64,000 bases of DNA from Shewanella sp. NFH-SH190041 (lineage in GTDB: Bacteria; Pseudomonadota; Gammaproteobacteria; Enterobacterales; Shewanellaceae): positions 2,914,001 through 2,978,000 of the forward strand of contig NZ_AP026070.1 of assembly GCF_024363255.1 (NCBI RefSeq), in the 5' to 3' direction. The translations under genes and the position numbers were made by a program. The first letter of the stretch is position 1, and every line of letters starts with the position of its first letter. Below the pieces are notes generated by a model. It saw only the letters and a list, made by a program, of their open reading frames with translations, was not told the DNA's origin and did not search any database. Below are positions 30,398-39,812 of this stretch, piece after piece.

Positions 30398-30988
30398 ATG
30401 CGTAATGTCGCTGTTTTTCCAGCCTGTATTGCTGTCAGTTTATTCCTATTGCCCGTTGCCCCCGCGATGGCGTTTAATCCTGCGGGAGGGCAAGCATCGG
30501 CCATCATCCTGATGTCTTTAGGCAGTTTTACTCTGCTCAACCTTATATTCCAGTTATTGTTTTATTTTACAGGACCTTATAGTCAATCCGGCGTGGCACG
30601 CATCCATGCTGGACTGGGGATGTTATTTCCCCTCGCCGCCCTGATGTTTGCCTTAAAAGAGCATGCGGGTAGTGCTGATCTGATTTTTAAACTCGGCGCC
30701 ATCTTTATTGCTGCCGCCTTTGCGCTATTGCCTCTGGCACTGCAGCATTCAGCCCGCCCGCTGTCCAGTCACAGTGCACTTTATCTGGCACTGGCGGCTG
30801 TGTGTTTAACGCTCCCCACCCTGTATCTGGCGCCTTTTGGCCTATTCAGTGCCAGTTTGGCCGCAGTAGCACTGCGTTATGCCAAAACCTTAGCCACCCG
30901 GCTATGGGCACTGTTGGCCTTAATCCCCTCTGTCACGCTATTGCTTTACTGGCTAATACAGATTAGTGGCAAGTTAATGGCCCAATAA
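30398..30988 (+). CDS. Unrecognised inner-membrane protein with about five or six helices
   Basis: I do not recognise this 196-residue protein. It has a signal-like first helix (MRNVAVFPACIAV through VAPAMAF, with an AxA-like end) and about five further hydrophobic segments separated by short loops. There are no catalytic motifs, no heme sites and only one cysteine near the N-terminus. The frame opens at a TTG at 30335; ATG 30398 is the more likely start although its ribosome site is poor. It lies upstream of the UDG-family gene on the same strand, 63 bases away. Confidence 0.6.
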   Translation: MRNVAVFPACIAVSLFLLPVAPAMAFNPAGGQASAIILMSLGSFTLLNLIFQLLFYFTGPYSQSGVARIHAGLGMLFPLAALMFALKEHAGSADLIFKLGAIFIAAAFALLPLALQHSARPLSSHSALYLALAAVCLTLPTLYLAPFGLFSASLAAVALRYAKTLATRLWALLALIPSVTLLLYWLIQISGKLMAQ

Positions 30989-31051
30989 AACAAAGCATTA
31001 TCAGGCGGCATAACCCCATGGCATCATAACAACTCACACGAGGAAACCATT

Positions 31052-31666
31052 ATGGATACTGTGTCATCTCTGATGCAGCAGATCCGCCAATGTCGGATCT
31101 GCGAAGCGGTACTGCCCCTGCCACCCAAACCGATATTACAGGCCTCAGCTCAAGCTAAAATCCTCATTGCCGGGCAGGCGCCCGGCATCAAAACACATTA
31201 CAAGGGGATCCCTTTTGATGATGCCAGTGGCGATAGACTGCGCGATTGGTTGGGGGTGGATCGGGCGACATTTTATAACCCCGAATTGTTTGCGATTGTG
31301 CCCATGGGCTTTTGTTATCCCGGTACGGTTATGCGTCACGGTAAAGCCCAGGGCGATAAACCACCTCGCCCCGAATGCCGGGCCTGCTGGCATCCCCAGC
31401 TGCTACCACAGCTTCAACAGGTACAGCTCACCCTGATCTTGGGGCAATATGCCATTGATTATCATCTGGCAGATAGCGGCCATCAGACGGTGACCTCCGC
31501 AGTGGAACAATGGCAAACATTCTGGCCCGAGCGCCTAGTCCTGCCCCACCCGAGCCCGCGCAATAATTTCTGGCTGAAAAAACACCCTGAGTTCAGCCAA
31601 ACCATACTGCCGCTGCTGCGTCGCAGAGTCAGAGAGATTCTGGAGCCGCACCATGTATCAACTTGA
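31052..31666 (+). CDS. Uracil-DNA glycosylase superfamily protein
   Basis: A 204-residue protein of the UDG fold, with motif 1-like GQAPG (about 41-45) and motif 2-like HPSPRNN (about 181-187). Cysteines 14, 17, 88 and 109 (or 112) are spaced like the 4Fe-4S ligands of family 4/5 thermostable-type glycosylases, so it may carry an iron-sulfur cluster. A base-excision repair role is likely but the exact substrate is not clear. Shine-Dalgarno GAGGAAA precedes ATG 31052. Its 3' end overlaps the next gene by 14 bases. Confidence 0.75.
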   Translation: MDTVSSLMQQIRQCRICEAVLPLPPKPILQASAQAKILIAGQAPGIKTHYKGIPFDDASGDRLRDWLGVDRATFYNPELFAIVPMGFCYPGTVMRHGKAQGDKPPRPECRACWHPQLLPQLQQVQLTLILGQYAIDYHLADSGHQTVTSAVEQWQTFWPERLVLPHPSPRNNFWLKKHPEFSQTILPLLRRRVREILEPHHVST

Positions 31667-32786
31667 TCCGGCTCTGGCTGGCGAAATTGTTCGCCGCACC
31701 ATAAAAATCATCGGTCACAATATCAATGTGATGAATGGGCAAGGGATCATCCTTGGCTCTGGCGACCCCGCCAGATTGGGACAGCAACACCTAGGTGCAT
31801 GTCAGGCTATCGCCCAAGGTGAGGATATCGCCATTTATCAAGGCTGCAGTGCCACTGGCGTCAAACCCGGACTCAATCTACCACTGAGATTTCAAGGACA
31901 AATTATCGGTGTTATCGGTATTACTGGGCACCCAGATAGCCTGAGCCAATACGGTGAACTGCTGAAAATGACGGCCGAAATGATTGTGGAACAGGCCAAT
32001 TTGATGGAACAGCTGCAATGGCAAAATCGTCGCCGTGAAGAATTTATTCTGCAACTGATCCGCGCATCCGCAGCTGACATGGCCAAGCTCGCGCATTGGG
32101 CTAAACAGCTGGATATTGATATTCATACCCCTCGGGTCGCGGCCATCATTGAGATGCCGTCTCCTCGGGGAGATGAAATGAAACAGTTGATGTCCCTGCT
32201 GCAATATCCAGAGCGGGATAATCTGATCGCCATGACATCACTGTCCCAACTGGTGATCCTCAAACCCGCATTTTTAAACGGTAAAAGCTGGTCACCCGCG
32301 GCTGAACATGAGCGAATTGAACAACTGTTAACCCGTATACCGGGCACTTGGCGTCAACAGTTCAATATTGCACTGGGGCACTTTTTCAGTGGGGATGGCG
32401 GTATCGCTCGCTCATACCAAACGGCTCGGGAAACCCTGTCGATAGGGCAACATCTACACCCTGGAAAAGGCAAGTATCTCTACGAAGATTATGCCCGAGA
32501 GGTCCTACTCAGTGAGCTAGCCGCCAGTTGGCGCGGTGAGCTGCTTTGTCAGCCTTATGAGGCTCTACTCCAGGCGGATACAAAAGGCATATTGCGCCGC
32601 ACGCTCATGGCTTATCTGCAATATGGAGCCCAACCCGGCCCCTGTGCTGACGCCCTGTTTATTCACCGTAACACCCTCAGATACCGACTGGATAAAATCA
32701 GTCAGATCACCGGCATCTCATTGCAATCCCTTGATGGCCTGATGCAACTACAACTGGCGTTCTGGCTGCATCAAACTCGGACTTAA
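31653..32786 (+). CDS. cdaR: CdaR/SdaR-type sugar diacid and glycerate regulator
   Basis: A 377-residue transcription activator: N-terminal diacid-recognition domain (LAGEIVRRTIKIIGHNINVMN, LPLRFQGQIIGVIGITG), a GGDEF-like middle part, and the C-terminal PucR-type helix-turn-helix (ALFIHRNTLRYRLDKISQITG). CdaR proteins respond to glycerate and control glucarate, galactarate and glycerate genes. Here permease and glycerate kinase genes follow directly on the same strand, which supports control of D-glycerate use. ATG 31653 with GGAG 7 bases upstream lies inside the UDG gene. Confidence 0.88.
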   Translation: MYQLDPALAGEIVRRTIKIIGHNINVMNGQGIILGSGDPARLGQQHLGACQAIAQGEDIAIYQGCSATGVKPGLNLPLRFQGQIIGVIGITGHPDSLSQYGELLKMTAEMIVEQANLMEQLQWQNRRREEFILQLIRASAADMAKLAHWAKQLDIDIHTPRVAAIIEMPSPRGDEMKQLMSLLQYPERDNLIAMTSLSQLVILKPAFLNGKSWSPAAEHERIEQLLTRIPGTWRQQFNIALGHFFSGDGGIARSYQTARETLSIGQHLHPGKGKYLYEDYAREVLLSELAASWRGELLCQPYEALLQADTKGILRRTLMAYLQYGAQPGPCADALFIHRNTLRYRLDKISQITGISLQSLDGLMQLQLAFWLHQTRT

Positions 32787-32832
32787 CCTGCGTATGGCGA
32801 CATCATTTCCCTCATGTTGCAGAAAATAGCCA

Positions 32833-32848
32833 TTGTGCAAATGCACAA
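32833..32848. promoter_or_regulatory. Candidate CdaR operator upstream of the glycerate permease
   Basis: TTGTGCA-AA-TGCACAA is a perfect 7-bp inverted repeat, 165 bases before the permease start and just downstream of cdaR. It is the only perfect dyad in this gap. Confidence 0.5.
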
Positions 32849-33013
32849 AAAAAGCGTGATATTACAAGGCAATATCCGTCACAGCCGCCAAAGTCAAACT
32901 CGATGTGCTAAGGGATAATAGCTCCCGCCTACACGCGCATATTCCCGCTAGTATGCTGCTCAAAAGTCAGCCAAGGCGGCACCTTGCCAAAATAATCACA
33001 ATGGAATGATGAC

Positions 33014-34372
33014 ATGTACCTTGTAATCACCCTGCTCGCAGTGGTGGCCTTTATTGTACTGGCCACTGCGCGGCTGAAACTCCACCCCTTTCTTACCTTA
33101 CTGCTAGCAACCTTTATCGCGGCATTTGCATTCGGCCTGCCAGCAGCAGAGATTGCCAAAACCATTACCGCAGGATTTGGCGGCATTCTCGGCTACATCG
33201 GTTTAGTCATCGTGCTGGGCACCATTATCGGCATTATTCTGGAGCGCAGCGGCGCGGCCATTACCTTGGCTGATGTGGTGATCCGCGTATTAGGACAACG
33301 TTTTCCTAATCTGACGATGTCGATTATTGGTTATATCGTGTCTATCCCGGTATTTTGTGACTCCGGCTTTGTGATTTTAAATTCGCTAAAACAATCTCTG
33401 GCCAGTCGTATGAACGTGTCCAATGTTTCCATGAGTGTGGCGCTCGCCACCGGGTTATACGCCACCCATACTTTTGTGCCGCCAACGCCAGGGCCAATAG
33501 CGGCAGCGGGTAATCTCGGGCTTGAGTATCAATTAGGTTGGGTGATTGCCATTGGTCTGGGCATTGCTGCCGTTGCGGCACTGGCCGGTTTATGGTGGGC
33601 TAGCCGTTTTGCCAAGCAGGCCCCTGACGGTGAAGGCGCGGATGAGTTACTGCAACAACAGGCAAGCTATGACAGCCTCAAAGCCAGTTATGGCACGCTC
33701 CCTAAACCCTTACCAGCGTTTGCGCCCATCTTGATACCCATAGTCCTTATCTGTCTTGGCTCGATCGCCAATTTCCCCGCCAAACCGCTGGGCAGCGATA
33801 GCCTATATCAACTTTTTAATTTCCTCGGTCAGCCGCTTAATGCGCTGATGATCGGCCTGCTGCTATCACTGGCGTTACTGAAACGCCCCGACCGCATGGC
33901 TGAATTTGGTGAACGCATAAGTGAAGGATTAACCGTCGCGGCGCCCATCCTGCTTATTACTGGGGCTGGCGGTGCCTTTGGTGCCGTCATAAAAGCCAGT
34001 CAAATCGGTGATTTTCTTGGCACCAGTCTATCGGCGCTCGGCATTGGCATCTTTATGCCTTTTGTGGTGGCCGCAGCGCTTAAATCTGCCCAAGGTTCAT
34101 CTACCGTTGCCCTGGTGGCCACCTCAGCATTGGTTGCCCCACTGCTTGGTGATATTGGGTTAGCAAGCGATATGGGGCGGGTATTGACTGTGATGGCCAT
34201 TGGTGCCGGCGCCATGACGGTCTCCCATGCCAATGACAGCTTCTTCTGGGTTGTCACTCAATTCAGTCGCATGAGTGTCTCCCAAGCTTATCGGGCACAG
34301 ACAATGGCCACCGCAGTACAGGGGATCACCGCGATGACTTTGGTTTATCTGCTGTCTCTGGTATTGCTATAA
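33014..34372 (+). CDS. GntP-family permease, probably for D-glycerate
   Basis: A 452-residue inner-membrane symporter with about 12-14 helices. Family features include PVFCDSGFVILNSL, ATGLYATHTFVPPTPGPIAAAGNLG and GAGAMTVSHANDSFFWVVTQFS. GntP proteins carry gluconate and related sugar acids with protons; the glycerate kinase just downstream (47 bases) and the CdaR regulator upstream point to D-glycerate. Start ATG 33014 with a modest GGA ribosome site. Confidence 0.85.
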   Translation: MYLVITLLAVVAFIVLATARLKLHPFLTLLLATFIAAFAFGLPAAEIAKTITAGFGGILGYIGLVIVLGTIIGIILERSGAAITLADVVIRVLGQRFPNLTMSIIGYIVSIPVFCDSGFVILNSLKQSLASRMNVSNVSMSVALATGLYATHTFVPPTPGPIAAAGNLGLEYQLGWVIAIGLGIAAVAALAGLWWASRFAKQAPDGEGADELLQQQASYDSLKASYGTLPKPLPAFAPILIPIVLICLGSIANFPAKPLGSDSLYQLFNFLGQPLNALMIGLLLSLALLKRPDRMAEFGERISEGLTVAAPILLITGAGGAFGAVIKASQIGDFLGTSLSALGIGIFMPFVVAAALKSAQGSSTVALVATSALVAPLLGDIGLASDMGRVLTVMAIGAGAMTVSHANDSFFWVVTQFSRMSVSQAYRAQTMATAVQGITAMTLVYLLSLVLL

Positions 34373-34419
34373 TTCTCAAACGGTTAGTGTAAAAAACAGC
34401 CATCACTCGGGAGCATCTT

Positions 34420-35571
34420 ATGCAGCCTATGAAAATTATCATTGCCCCAGATTCCTTTAAGGAAAGCCTCACCGCACTGGAAGCCGCCCGAGCAATTCAG
34501 GCAGGGTTTAGCCAAGTCTTTCCTGACGCCCACTATTTATTAGTGCCGATGGCCGACGGCGGAGAAGGAACGGTGACGGCCATGGTGGATGCCACCAAAG
34601 GGCGGTTTATCGACTGTCATGTTACCGGGCCATTGGGCCAAAGCGTCCATGCCAGATATGGCCTGTTGGGACAGCGGGATATTGCCGTGATAGAGATGGC
34701 TGAAGCTTCTGGGCTACACCATGTTGCTGTAAACCTGCGCAATCCAACCCTGACCACCAGCTATGGCACAGGAGAGCTTATTCTCGACGCCATCAAGCGT
34801 GGCGTGCGGCATATTATTCTCGGGCTAGGGGGCAGCGCCACCAATGATGGCGGGGCGGGGATGTTGCAGGCCCTCGGTGCCAAATTACTCGATATTGATG
34901 GCCAAGCATTGCCTGCTGGGGGGCTGGCCTTGCAACAATTAGCACAGTTGGACTTATCTGCGCTGCATCCGGCACTCGCTCACTGCCGCATTGATGTGGC
35001 CTGTGATGTGGACAATCCCTTATGTGGTATCCGCGGTGCATCCCAAGTGTTCGGGCCACAAAAAGGGGCAACCCCAGCAATGATCCCACAATTGGATAAA
35101 GCATTAGGACAACTGGCAAGTGTTGTCGCAGCACAATTTCCTGACCGCGCCCACATGCAGTTGCTGCCGGGCGCAGGTGCTGCTGGCGGTATGGGCTATG
35201 CCTTGGTTAGCTTACTGGGCGCCCAGTTGTTACCCGGTGTCGAGCTGGTGATTAATGCCGTCAATCTGCGCGCCGCCGTGAATGGCGCCGATTTAGTCAT
35301 TACCGGTGAAGGGCGAATTGATGGCCAGACGGTCTATGGCAAAACCCCCATGGGGGTTTTGAATGTTGCCAAACAAAATGCCGTGCCCTGTATCGCCTTG
35401 GCCGGTAGTCTTGGCCAGGATGCCGATGCCATTGTGCAGCAGGGCATGCAGGCCGTGATCCCGATTATGCCTGCGCCAATGCCATTGACACAGGCACTTG
35501 TGCAAGCGCGGGAAAACCTGACCCGCACAGCAGCTAGCTGCGCGGCACTGCTTAAACTGGGGCAACGCTAA
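34420..35571 (+). CDS. garK: Glycerate kinase (GarK/GlxK type)
   Basis: Phosphorylates D-glycerate to phosphoglycerate (2-phospho product in this family), feeding glycolysis. The 383-residue protein has the family features IIAPDSFKESLTA, PMADGGEGT, LGGSATNDGGAGMLQALGA, DVDNPLCG and ITGEGRIDGQT. ATG 34420 has Shine-Dalgarno GGGAG. Last gene of the cdaR-permease-kinase set; two hairpins follow. Confidence 0.93.
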   Translation: MQPMKIIIAPDSFKESLTALEAARAIQAGFSQVFPDAHYLLVPMADGGEGTVTAMVDATKGRFIDCHVTGPLGQSVHARYGLLGQRDIAVIEMAEASGLHHVAVNLRNPTLTTSYGTGELILDAIKRGVRHIILGLGGSATNDGGAGMLQALGAKLLDIDGQALPAGGLALQQLAQLDLSALHPALAHCRIDVACDVDNPLCGIRGASQVFGPQKGATPAMIPQLDKALGQLASVVAAQFPDRAHMQLLPGAGAAGGMGYALVSLLGAQLLPGVELVINAVNLRAAVNGADLVITGEGRIDGQTVYGKTPMGVLNVAKQNAVPCIALAGSLGQDADAIVQQGMQAVIPIMPAPMPLTQALVQARENLTRTAASCAALLKLGQR

Positions 35572-35602
35572 AGACCGTAGAAATGCAGGATAACGCTCGC
35601 CG

Positions 35603-35642
35603 CTTTGGCAGCCGAAAACACTTTTCCGGCTGATGACCAAAG
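35603..35642 (+). other. Stable stem-loop after the glycerate kinase gene
   Basis: CTTTGGCAGCCG (35603-35614) pairs with CGGCTG-atga-CCAAAG (35627-35642), one four-base bulge, no T run. Probably protects the 3' end of the mRNA or supports the following terminator. Confidence 0.5.
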
Positions 35643-35691
35643 TCGAGAGAGTGACGTTATGTCAGCTCATAACAGGCTAAAAACGCCTTGT

Positions 35692-35716
35692 GCCCGCCCA
35701 CAGCGGCGGGCTTTTT
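35692..35716 (+). terminator. Terminator of the glycerate operon
   Basis: GCCCGCC/GGCGGGC stem with a six-base loop and TTTTT, 121 bases after the kinase stop. Confidence 0.85.
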
Positions 35717-35798
35717 CCTATGCTGCCCCTTGAACAAAAACAGAACTGTGTCCTGCGCCCTTGATGACAAAATCTCCATCCAGTAGAGTGACTGCATT

Positions 35799-35827
35799 TT
35801 GACAAACGGCTCGGAGCTTGTTAGATC
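35799..35827 (+). promoter_or_regulatory. Promoter of the PLP decarboxylase gene
   Basis: Perfect TTGACA (35799-35804), 17 bases, then TAGATC (35822-35827). With the two hairpins above, this accounts for the 324-base gap 35572-35895. Confidence 0.6.
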
Positions 35828-35895
35828 CTGTCTATTCATGGCAAAAATAGACTTAACCGTTTCCCGGCAAGGCTGAGCGCAATAATAAGAATATT

Positions 35896-37569
35896 ATGAC
35901 AGCATCGTACCCCCGCCAGGCCACAGCGTCTGAAGCAGCACTTATCCGTATTTTCACTATTCCCGAACAACCCGAATCAACCTTAGGGCGCATCGAGCAG
36001 CAATTAGGGCGAGATGTGGCGGGCTTTCTACAGGAAAGTATTGCCGCACTGGAAAAGCCCCTCGGCGAAATTGAAAAAGACTTCCAGCAGTATGCCATCC
36101 CGACATCACCTAGGTTTGTATCGGATTATGTTGATGAAATTATGCAAAATCTGGTCGCCCATTCGGTACACACTGCCGCGCCAACCTTTATCGGGCATAT
36201 GACCTCAGCTCTGCCCTATTTCCTGCTACCACTGTCGAAAATGATGGTGGGGCTAAACCAGAACTTGGTCAAAATTGAAACCTCCAAAGCCTTTACGCCA
36301 CTGGAGCGTCAGGTACTGGGGATGATGCATCATCTGGTTTATGGTCAGGACAGTCACTTTTATCAGCAGTGGCTGCATAATGCTGGGCATGCATTAGGGG
36401 CTTTTTGCTCCGGTGGTACAGTGGCCAATATGACCGCCCTGTGGATCGCTCGCAATAAATTGCTGGCACCTGACGGGCGCTTTAAAGGGGTGGTACGTGA
36501 AGGGCTGCATCGGGCACTGCGGCATTATGGTTGGGATGATTTAGCTATTTTAGTCTCTCAGCGCGGACATTATTCCCTTGGCAAAGCTGCTGATATTCTC
36601 GGCATTGGCCGGGATAATATCATTGCCGTACCGACAGATAGCCATAACCGCGTAGATATGCAGGCAATGCGGGCACAAGCGGCTCGACTGCAGGCGGCCA
36701 ATATCCGGGTGATGGCCATTATTGGCGTGGCCGGGACCACTGAGACAGGCAATGTGGATCCCCTAACATCATTAGCAGCACTGGCCCAAGAGTTAGAATG
36801 TCATTTTCATGTTGATGCAGCATGGGGCGGCGCGACACTGCTTTCCAATCGCTACCGTCATCTGCTGGCTGGCGCAGAGCTGGCCGACTCCATCACTATT
36901 GATGCCCATAAACAAATGTATGTGCCAATGGGTGCTGGTATGGTTCTGTTTAAAGATCCGGCCTCAGCCAATGCCATTGAGCATCATGCTGAATATATCT
37001 TACGCCGTGGGTCAAAAGATCTGGGTAGCCGAACACTGGAAGGCTCTCGCCCGGGGATGGCTATGCTGGTGCATGCCTGTTTGCAGATTATTGGTCGAGA
37101 AGGCTATGAAATTCTGATTAATAACAGCTTGGAAAAAGCCCGCTACTTTGCGAAGCTCATCCAACAACACCCTGATTTTGAACTGACCAGTGAGCCTGAG
37201 TTATGTCTGTTGACCTACCGCTATGTACCCAGACAAGTGCAACAGGCCATCACAGTGGTACAACAAACGGGCCAGCATGCAGCCATGGAGCAGCTCAATG
37301 CCCTGCTCGATGGCTTGACCCGTTTTATTCAGAAAATACAGCGTGAACAGGGTAAATCCTTTGTCTCCCGCACTCGCATTCCTGCGGCAAACTACCCAGA
37401 TCGTAAAACCACGGTATTACGGGTCGTATTGGCTAACCCGCTTACTACAGAGGCTATTTTGCAGGAAGTGCTGACTGAACAAGTCATGCTCGCCGGCAAA
37501 GACACACAGCATTTGCCCCTGTTACTTAAACTCGCCCAAGATGTGATAACAAACGCACCTAGCGTATAA
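35896..37569 (+). CDS. panP: PLP-dependent aspartate/glutamate decarboxylase, PanP type
   Basis: A 557-residue group II decarboxylase. It has SGGTVANMTALWIARN, HVDAAWGG and the PLP-binding Lys339 in DAHKQMYVP. The long N-terminus and PTFIGHMTSALPYFLLPL resemble the proteins called PanP, which make beta-alanine from aspartate for coenzyme A in bacteria without PanD (Vibrio, Shewanella); a glutamate decarboxylase role cannot be excluded from sequence alone. Single gene with its own promoter. Confidence 0.82.
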   Translation: MTASYPRQATASEAALIRIFTIPEQPESTLGRIEQQLGRDVAGFLQESIAALEKPLGEIEKDFQQYAIPTSPRFVSDYVDEIMQNLVAHSVHTAAPTFIGHMTSALPYFLLPLSKMMVGLNQNLVKIETSKAFTPLERQVLGMMHHLVYGQDSHFYQQWLHNAGHALGAFCSGGTVANMTALWIARNKLLAPDGRFKGVVREGLHRALRHYGWDDLAILVSQRGHYSLGKAADILGIGRDNIIAVPTDSHNRVDMQAMRAQAARLQAANIRVMAIIGVAGTTETGNVDPLTSLAALAQELECHFHVDAAWGGATLLSNRYRHLLAGAELADSITIDAHKQMYVPMGAGMVLFKDPASANAIEHHAEYILRRGSKDLGSRTLEGSRPGMAMLVHACLQIIGREGYEILINNSLEKARYFAKLIQQHPDFELTSEPELCLLTYRYVPRQVQQAITVVQQTGQHAAMEQLNALLDGLTRFIQKIQREQGKSFVSRTRIPAANYPDRKTTVLRVVLANPLTTEAILQEVLTEQVMLAGKDTQHLPLLLKLAQDVITNAPSV

Positions 37570-37601
37570 CTGACACATCATAAGCTAACTAAAAAACAGA
37601 T

Positions 37602-37638
37602 TGATCCGGCTAGTATTAATTCATTACTGGCCGGATCA
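37602..37638. terminator. Extended stem-loop between the converging panP and MCP genes
   Basis: TGATCCGGC pairs with GCCGGATCA with an inner AGTA/TACT helix. On the minus strand the stem is followed by AATCTGTTTTTT, so it best serves the chemotaxis gene. Confidence 0.65.
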
Positions 37639-37662
37639 TATACTGAGAGTGAACAGCATTTA

Positions 37663-39321
37663 TCAAACTTTAAATTCTGCAACTAAGGCAGCTAATTCAT
37701 TCGCGGTTTGCGCCAATTGTAAGGCATTGGCATTCATCTGCTCGGCTCCCGCCACTGATTGGCTCATCCCCTGATGCACGCTGACGATATTACTGTTAAT
37801 TTCTTCCGCAACCGCAGTCTGTTGCTCTGCAGCTGTGGCAATCTGCAAATTCATATCATTAATTTTTGCCACACTAACAGTAATGGAGTCGAGAGCATTA
37901 CCGGCCTGCTCCGCACACTGAACACTGTCATCGGAATACTCCCGACTGCGGCTCATCACTTCAACGGTTCGCAAAGCGCCCTGTTGCAACTGATTAATCA
38001 TGGCGCGGATTTCCTCAGTAGAATCCTGAGTGCGACTAGCAAGCGTGCGCACTTCATCAGCAACCACAGCAAATCCCCGTCCCTGCTCCCCGGCCCGAGC
38101 CGCTTCAATAGCCGCATTTAATGCTAATAGATTGGTTTGCTCGGCAATAGACTGAATCACCTCAAGAATCTTCTGGATCTGCTGGCTGTGCTGTTCTAAC
38201 TCAGCCACAGAATCCGAAGCACCTGACACTTCTGCAGCCAAACTTTGCATACTGCTAATGGTTTGAGCAACAACCTGATTACCTTCTTTCGCTGTTGAAT
38301 CGGACTCTTCCGTTGCTTCGGCAGCCGCACTCGCATTACGGGCAACATCAACCACTGTCGATGTCATTTCATTCATGGCGGTAGCCACCATATCCAACTC
38401 ACGTTTTTGGTTATCAATAGACACCAGCGCAGCAGCAGTAACGGATTGTGTCTCCTGAGCTGATTGCGTCAAATGCTGTGCCATACCAGAAGCTCGTTGT
38501 AAACTGAGCTGGAACTTTTCCAACATACGGTTGAAACCTATCGACAGGGCAGTTAATTCATCCTTACCCAACTCAGGGATCCGCTGAGTTAAATCAGAAT
38601 GCTGCTCAATGCTGTTAATCGTCGACAGCATTCCCTGCACGGGTAACACAATTGCTCTTGCCAACATAGCAATTGCCATGGTGACGATAGCAAATAATAT
38701 CAACACTAAAACACTTAAATCCCAACGAGTATCCTGCAGCTCTTTTTTAGACCCCTGCTCCAATTGAGTTCTAACACTCGTTTCAGCCTGCGCCAACAAT
38801 TTAAAACTGGCTAAGGCTGCATTAGCTGGAGGAAATGCAGTTAATTTATAATGCTGCCACGCTGTCGCTAATTGCTCTGGCGTACGCTCCTGCCCCGCCA
38901 ACACCTGCATGCAATCAAACCCAATTTGAATGAAATTTTGCGTGTCCCGCTCAGCATCATTGGCTAATTGGTTTAAGCGAGTGCGTTCAGATTCATTAGA
39001 GATATGCTCAATTGACTCACGTAACTGTTCAAAATAGCGCGGGATCGTCTGATGAAACTTATCCAGTGACACCATATTTTTATTGTAATCGTCACCAATC
39101 AGTATCGAACGAGTGATACGAGAAAAATCATTCATATCCCCCTTAATAGATAACACCGCCCGCTCTGTACCACCTGCGCCCTTCTCATACTCAGTAAATT
39201 TGTTATCTACCTGGCTTAAATTGATTGTCATACTCAGCAGGATCAATGCCCCGGAGATAATCACCAGTAACGCGATACCCCACAGCTTGATGCGGATAGA
39301 GATATCCAAAATTCGGTTCAT
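37663..39321 (-). CDS. Methyl-accepting chemotaxis protein
   Basis: A 552-residue transmembrane receptor: N-terminal helix (about 12-34), a periplasmic helical bundle of about 170 residues resembling the 4HB ligand domain, a second helix (about 205-225), HAMP, and the cytoplasmic coiled coil with the kinase-control hairpin [32 protein letters not shown]. No C-terminal CheR-tethering pentapeptide (ends ALVAEFKV). Ligand unknown. The frame extends 9 codons upstream, but ATG 39321 has Shine-Dalgarno GAGG. Confidence 0.93.
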   Translation of the reverse strand: MNRILDISIRIKLWGIALLVIISGALILLSMTINLSQVDNKFTEYEKGAGGTERAVLSIKGDMNDFSRITRSILIGDDYNKNMVSLDKFHQTIPRYFEQLRESIEHISNESERTRLNQLANDAERDTQNFIQIGFDCMQVLAGQERTPEQLATAWQHYKLTAFPPANAALASFKLLAQAETSVRTQLEQGSKKELQDTRWDLSVLVLILFAIVTMAIAMLARAIVLPVQGMLSTINSIEQHSDLTQRIPELGKDELTALSIGFNRMLEKFQLSLQRASGMAQHLTQSAQETQSVTAAALVSIDNQKRELDMVATAMNEMTSTVVDVARNASAAAEATEESDSTAKEGNQVVAQTISSMQSLAAEVSGASDSVAELEQHSQQIQKILEVIQSIAEQTNLLALNAAIEAARAGEQGRGFAVVADEVRTLASRTQDSTEEIRAMINQLQQGALRTVEVMSRSREYSDDSVQCAEQAGNALDSITVSVAKINDMNLQIATAAEQQTAVAEEINSNIVSVHQGMSQSVAGAEQMNANALQLAQTANELAALVAEFKV

Positions 39322-39812
39322 GTAATATGCCTCAAAAATATATTCCACACAAAGTGCGGAACAACAAAGTCTCTGAGATGTTGCGACTACAACATATCAT
39401 CAGAAAAACCTAATAAAGTGGCGACATAAACTCACAAATACTGAACCCCAAATTTAGATATTTTTCTGCATTCAGGCGGATATCACACTAAAGGCAATAT
39501 TTTTACATTTTACCTATCACTAAAGGGGCATACTAAAGCGCTACCGATAGGCCGAAACGCTGTAGATTCGGGATTTATCTCTGCAACAAGGCAAGAAAAA
39601 GACAGACAGACATACAACATATGAATATTAATATAACTAAATAGGGATAATTCCAATAAAAATGTGGGGAATAGGCATAAAAACCCACTTGAATGACTAA
39701 GGTGGTCTCGTGCTCCCAAAATATATAATTTTTATAAAAAATAACAAAAACGGGAGAATCGCTAAACTATTCTCCCGCTGGTGCCTAACAGGCCAATATA
39801 ATCCTTATAATT
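39322..39812. other. Gap between the phosphohexomutase and MCP genes
   Basis: About 490 AT-rich bases. Apart from the terminator at 39745-39777 I see no gene; short minus-strand frames near 39510-39719 lack coding character and a ribosome site. The chemotaxis gene promoter must lie here but no convincing -35/-10 pair stands out. Confidence 0.4.
39745..39777 (-). terminator. Terminator of the phosphohexomutase gene
   Basis: CGGGAGAAT/ATTCTCCCG stem, nine-base loop, followed by TTTTTG on the minus strand. Confidence 0.85.
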
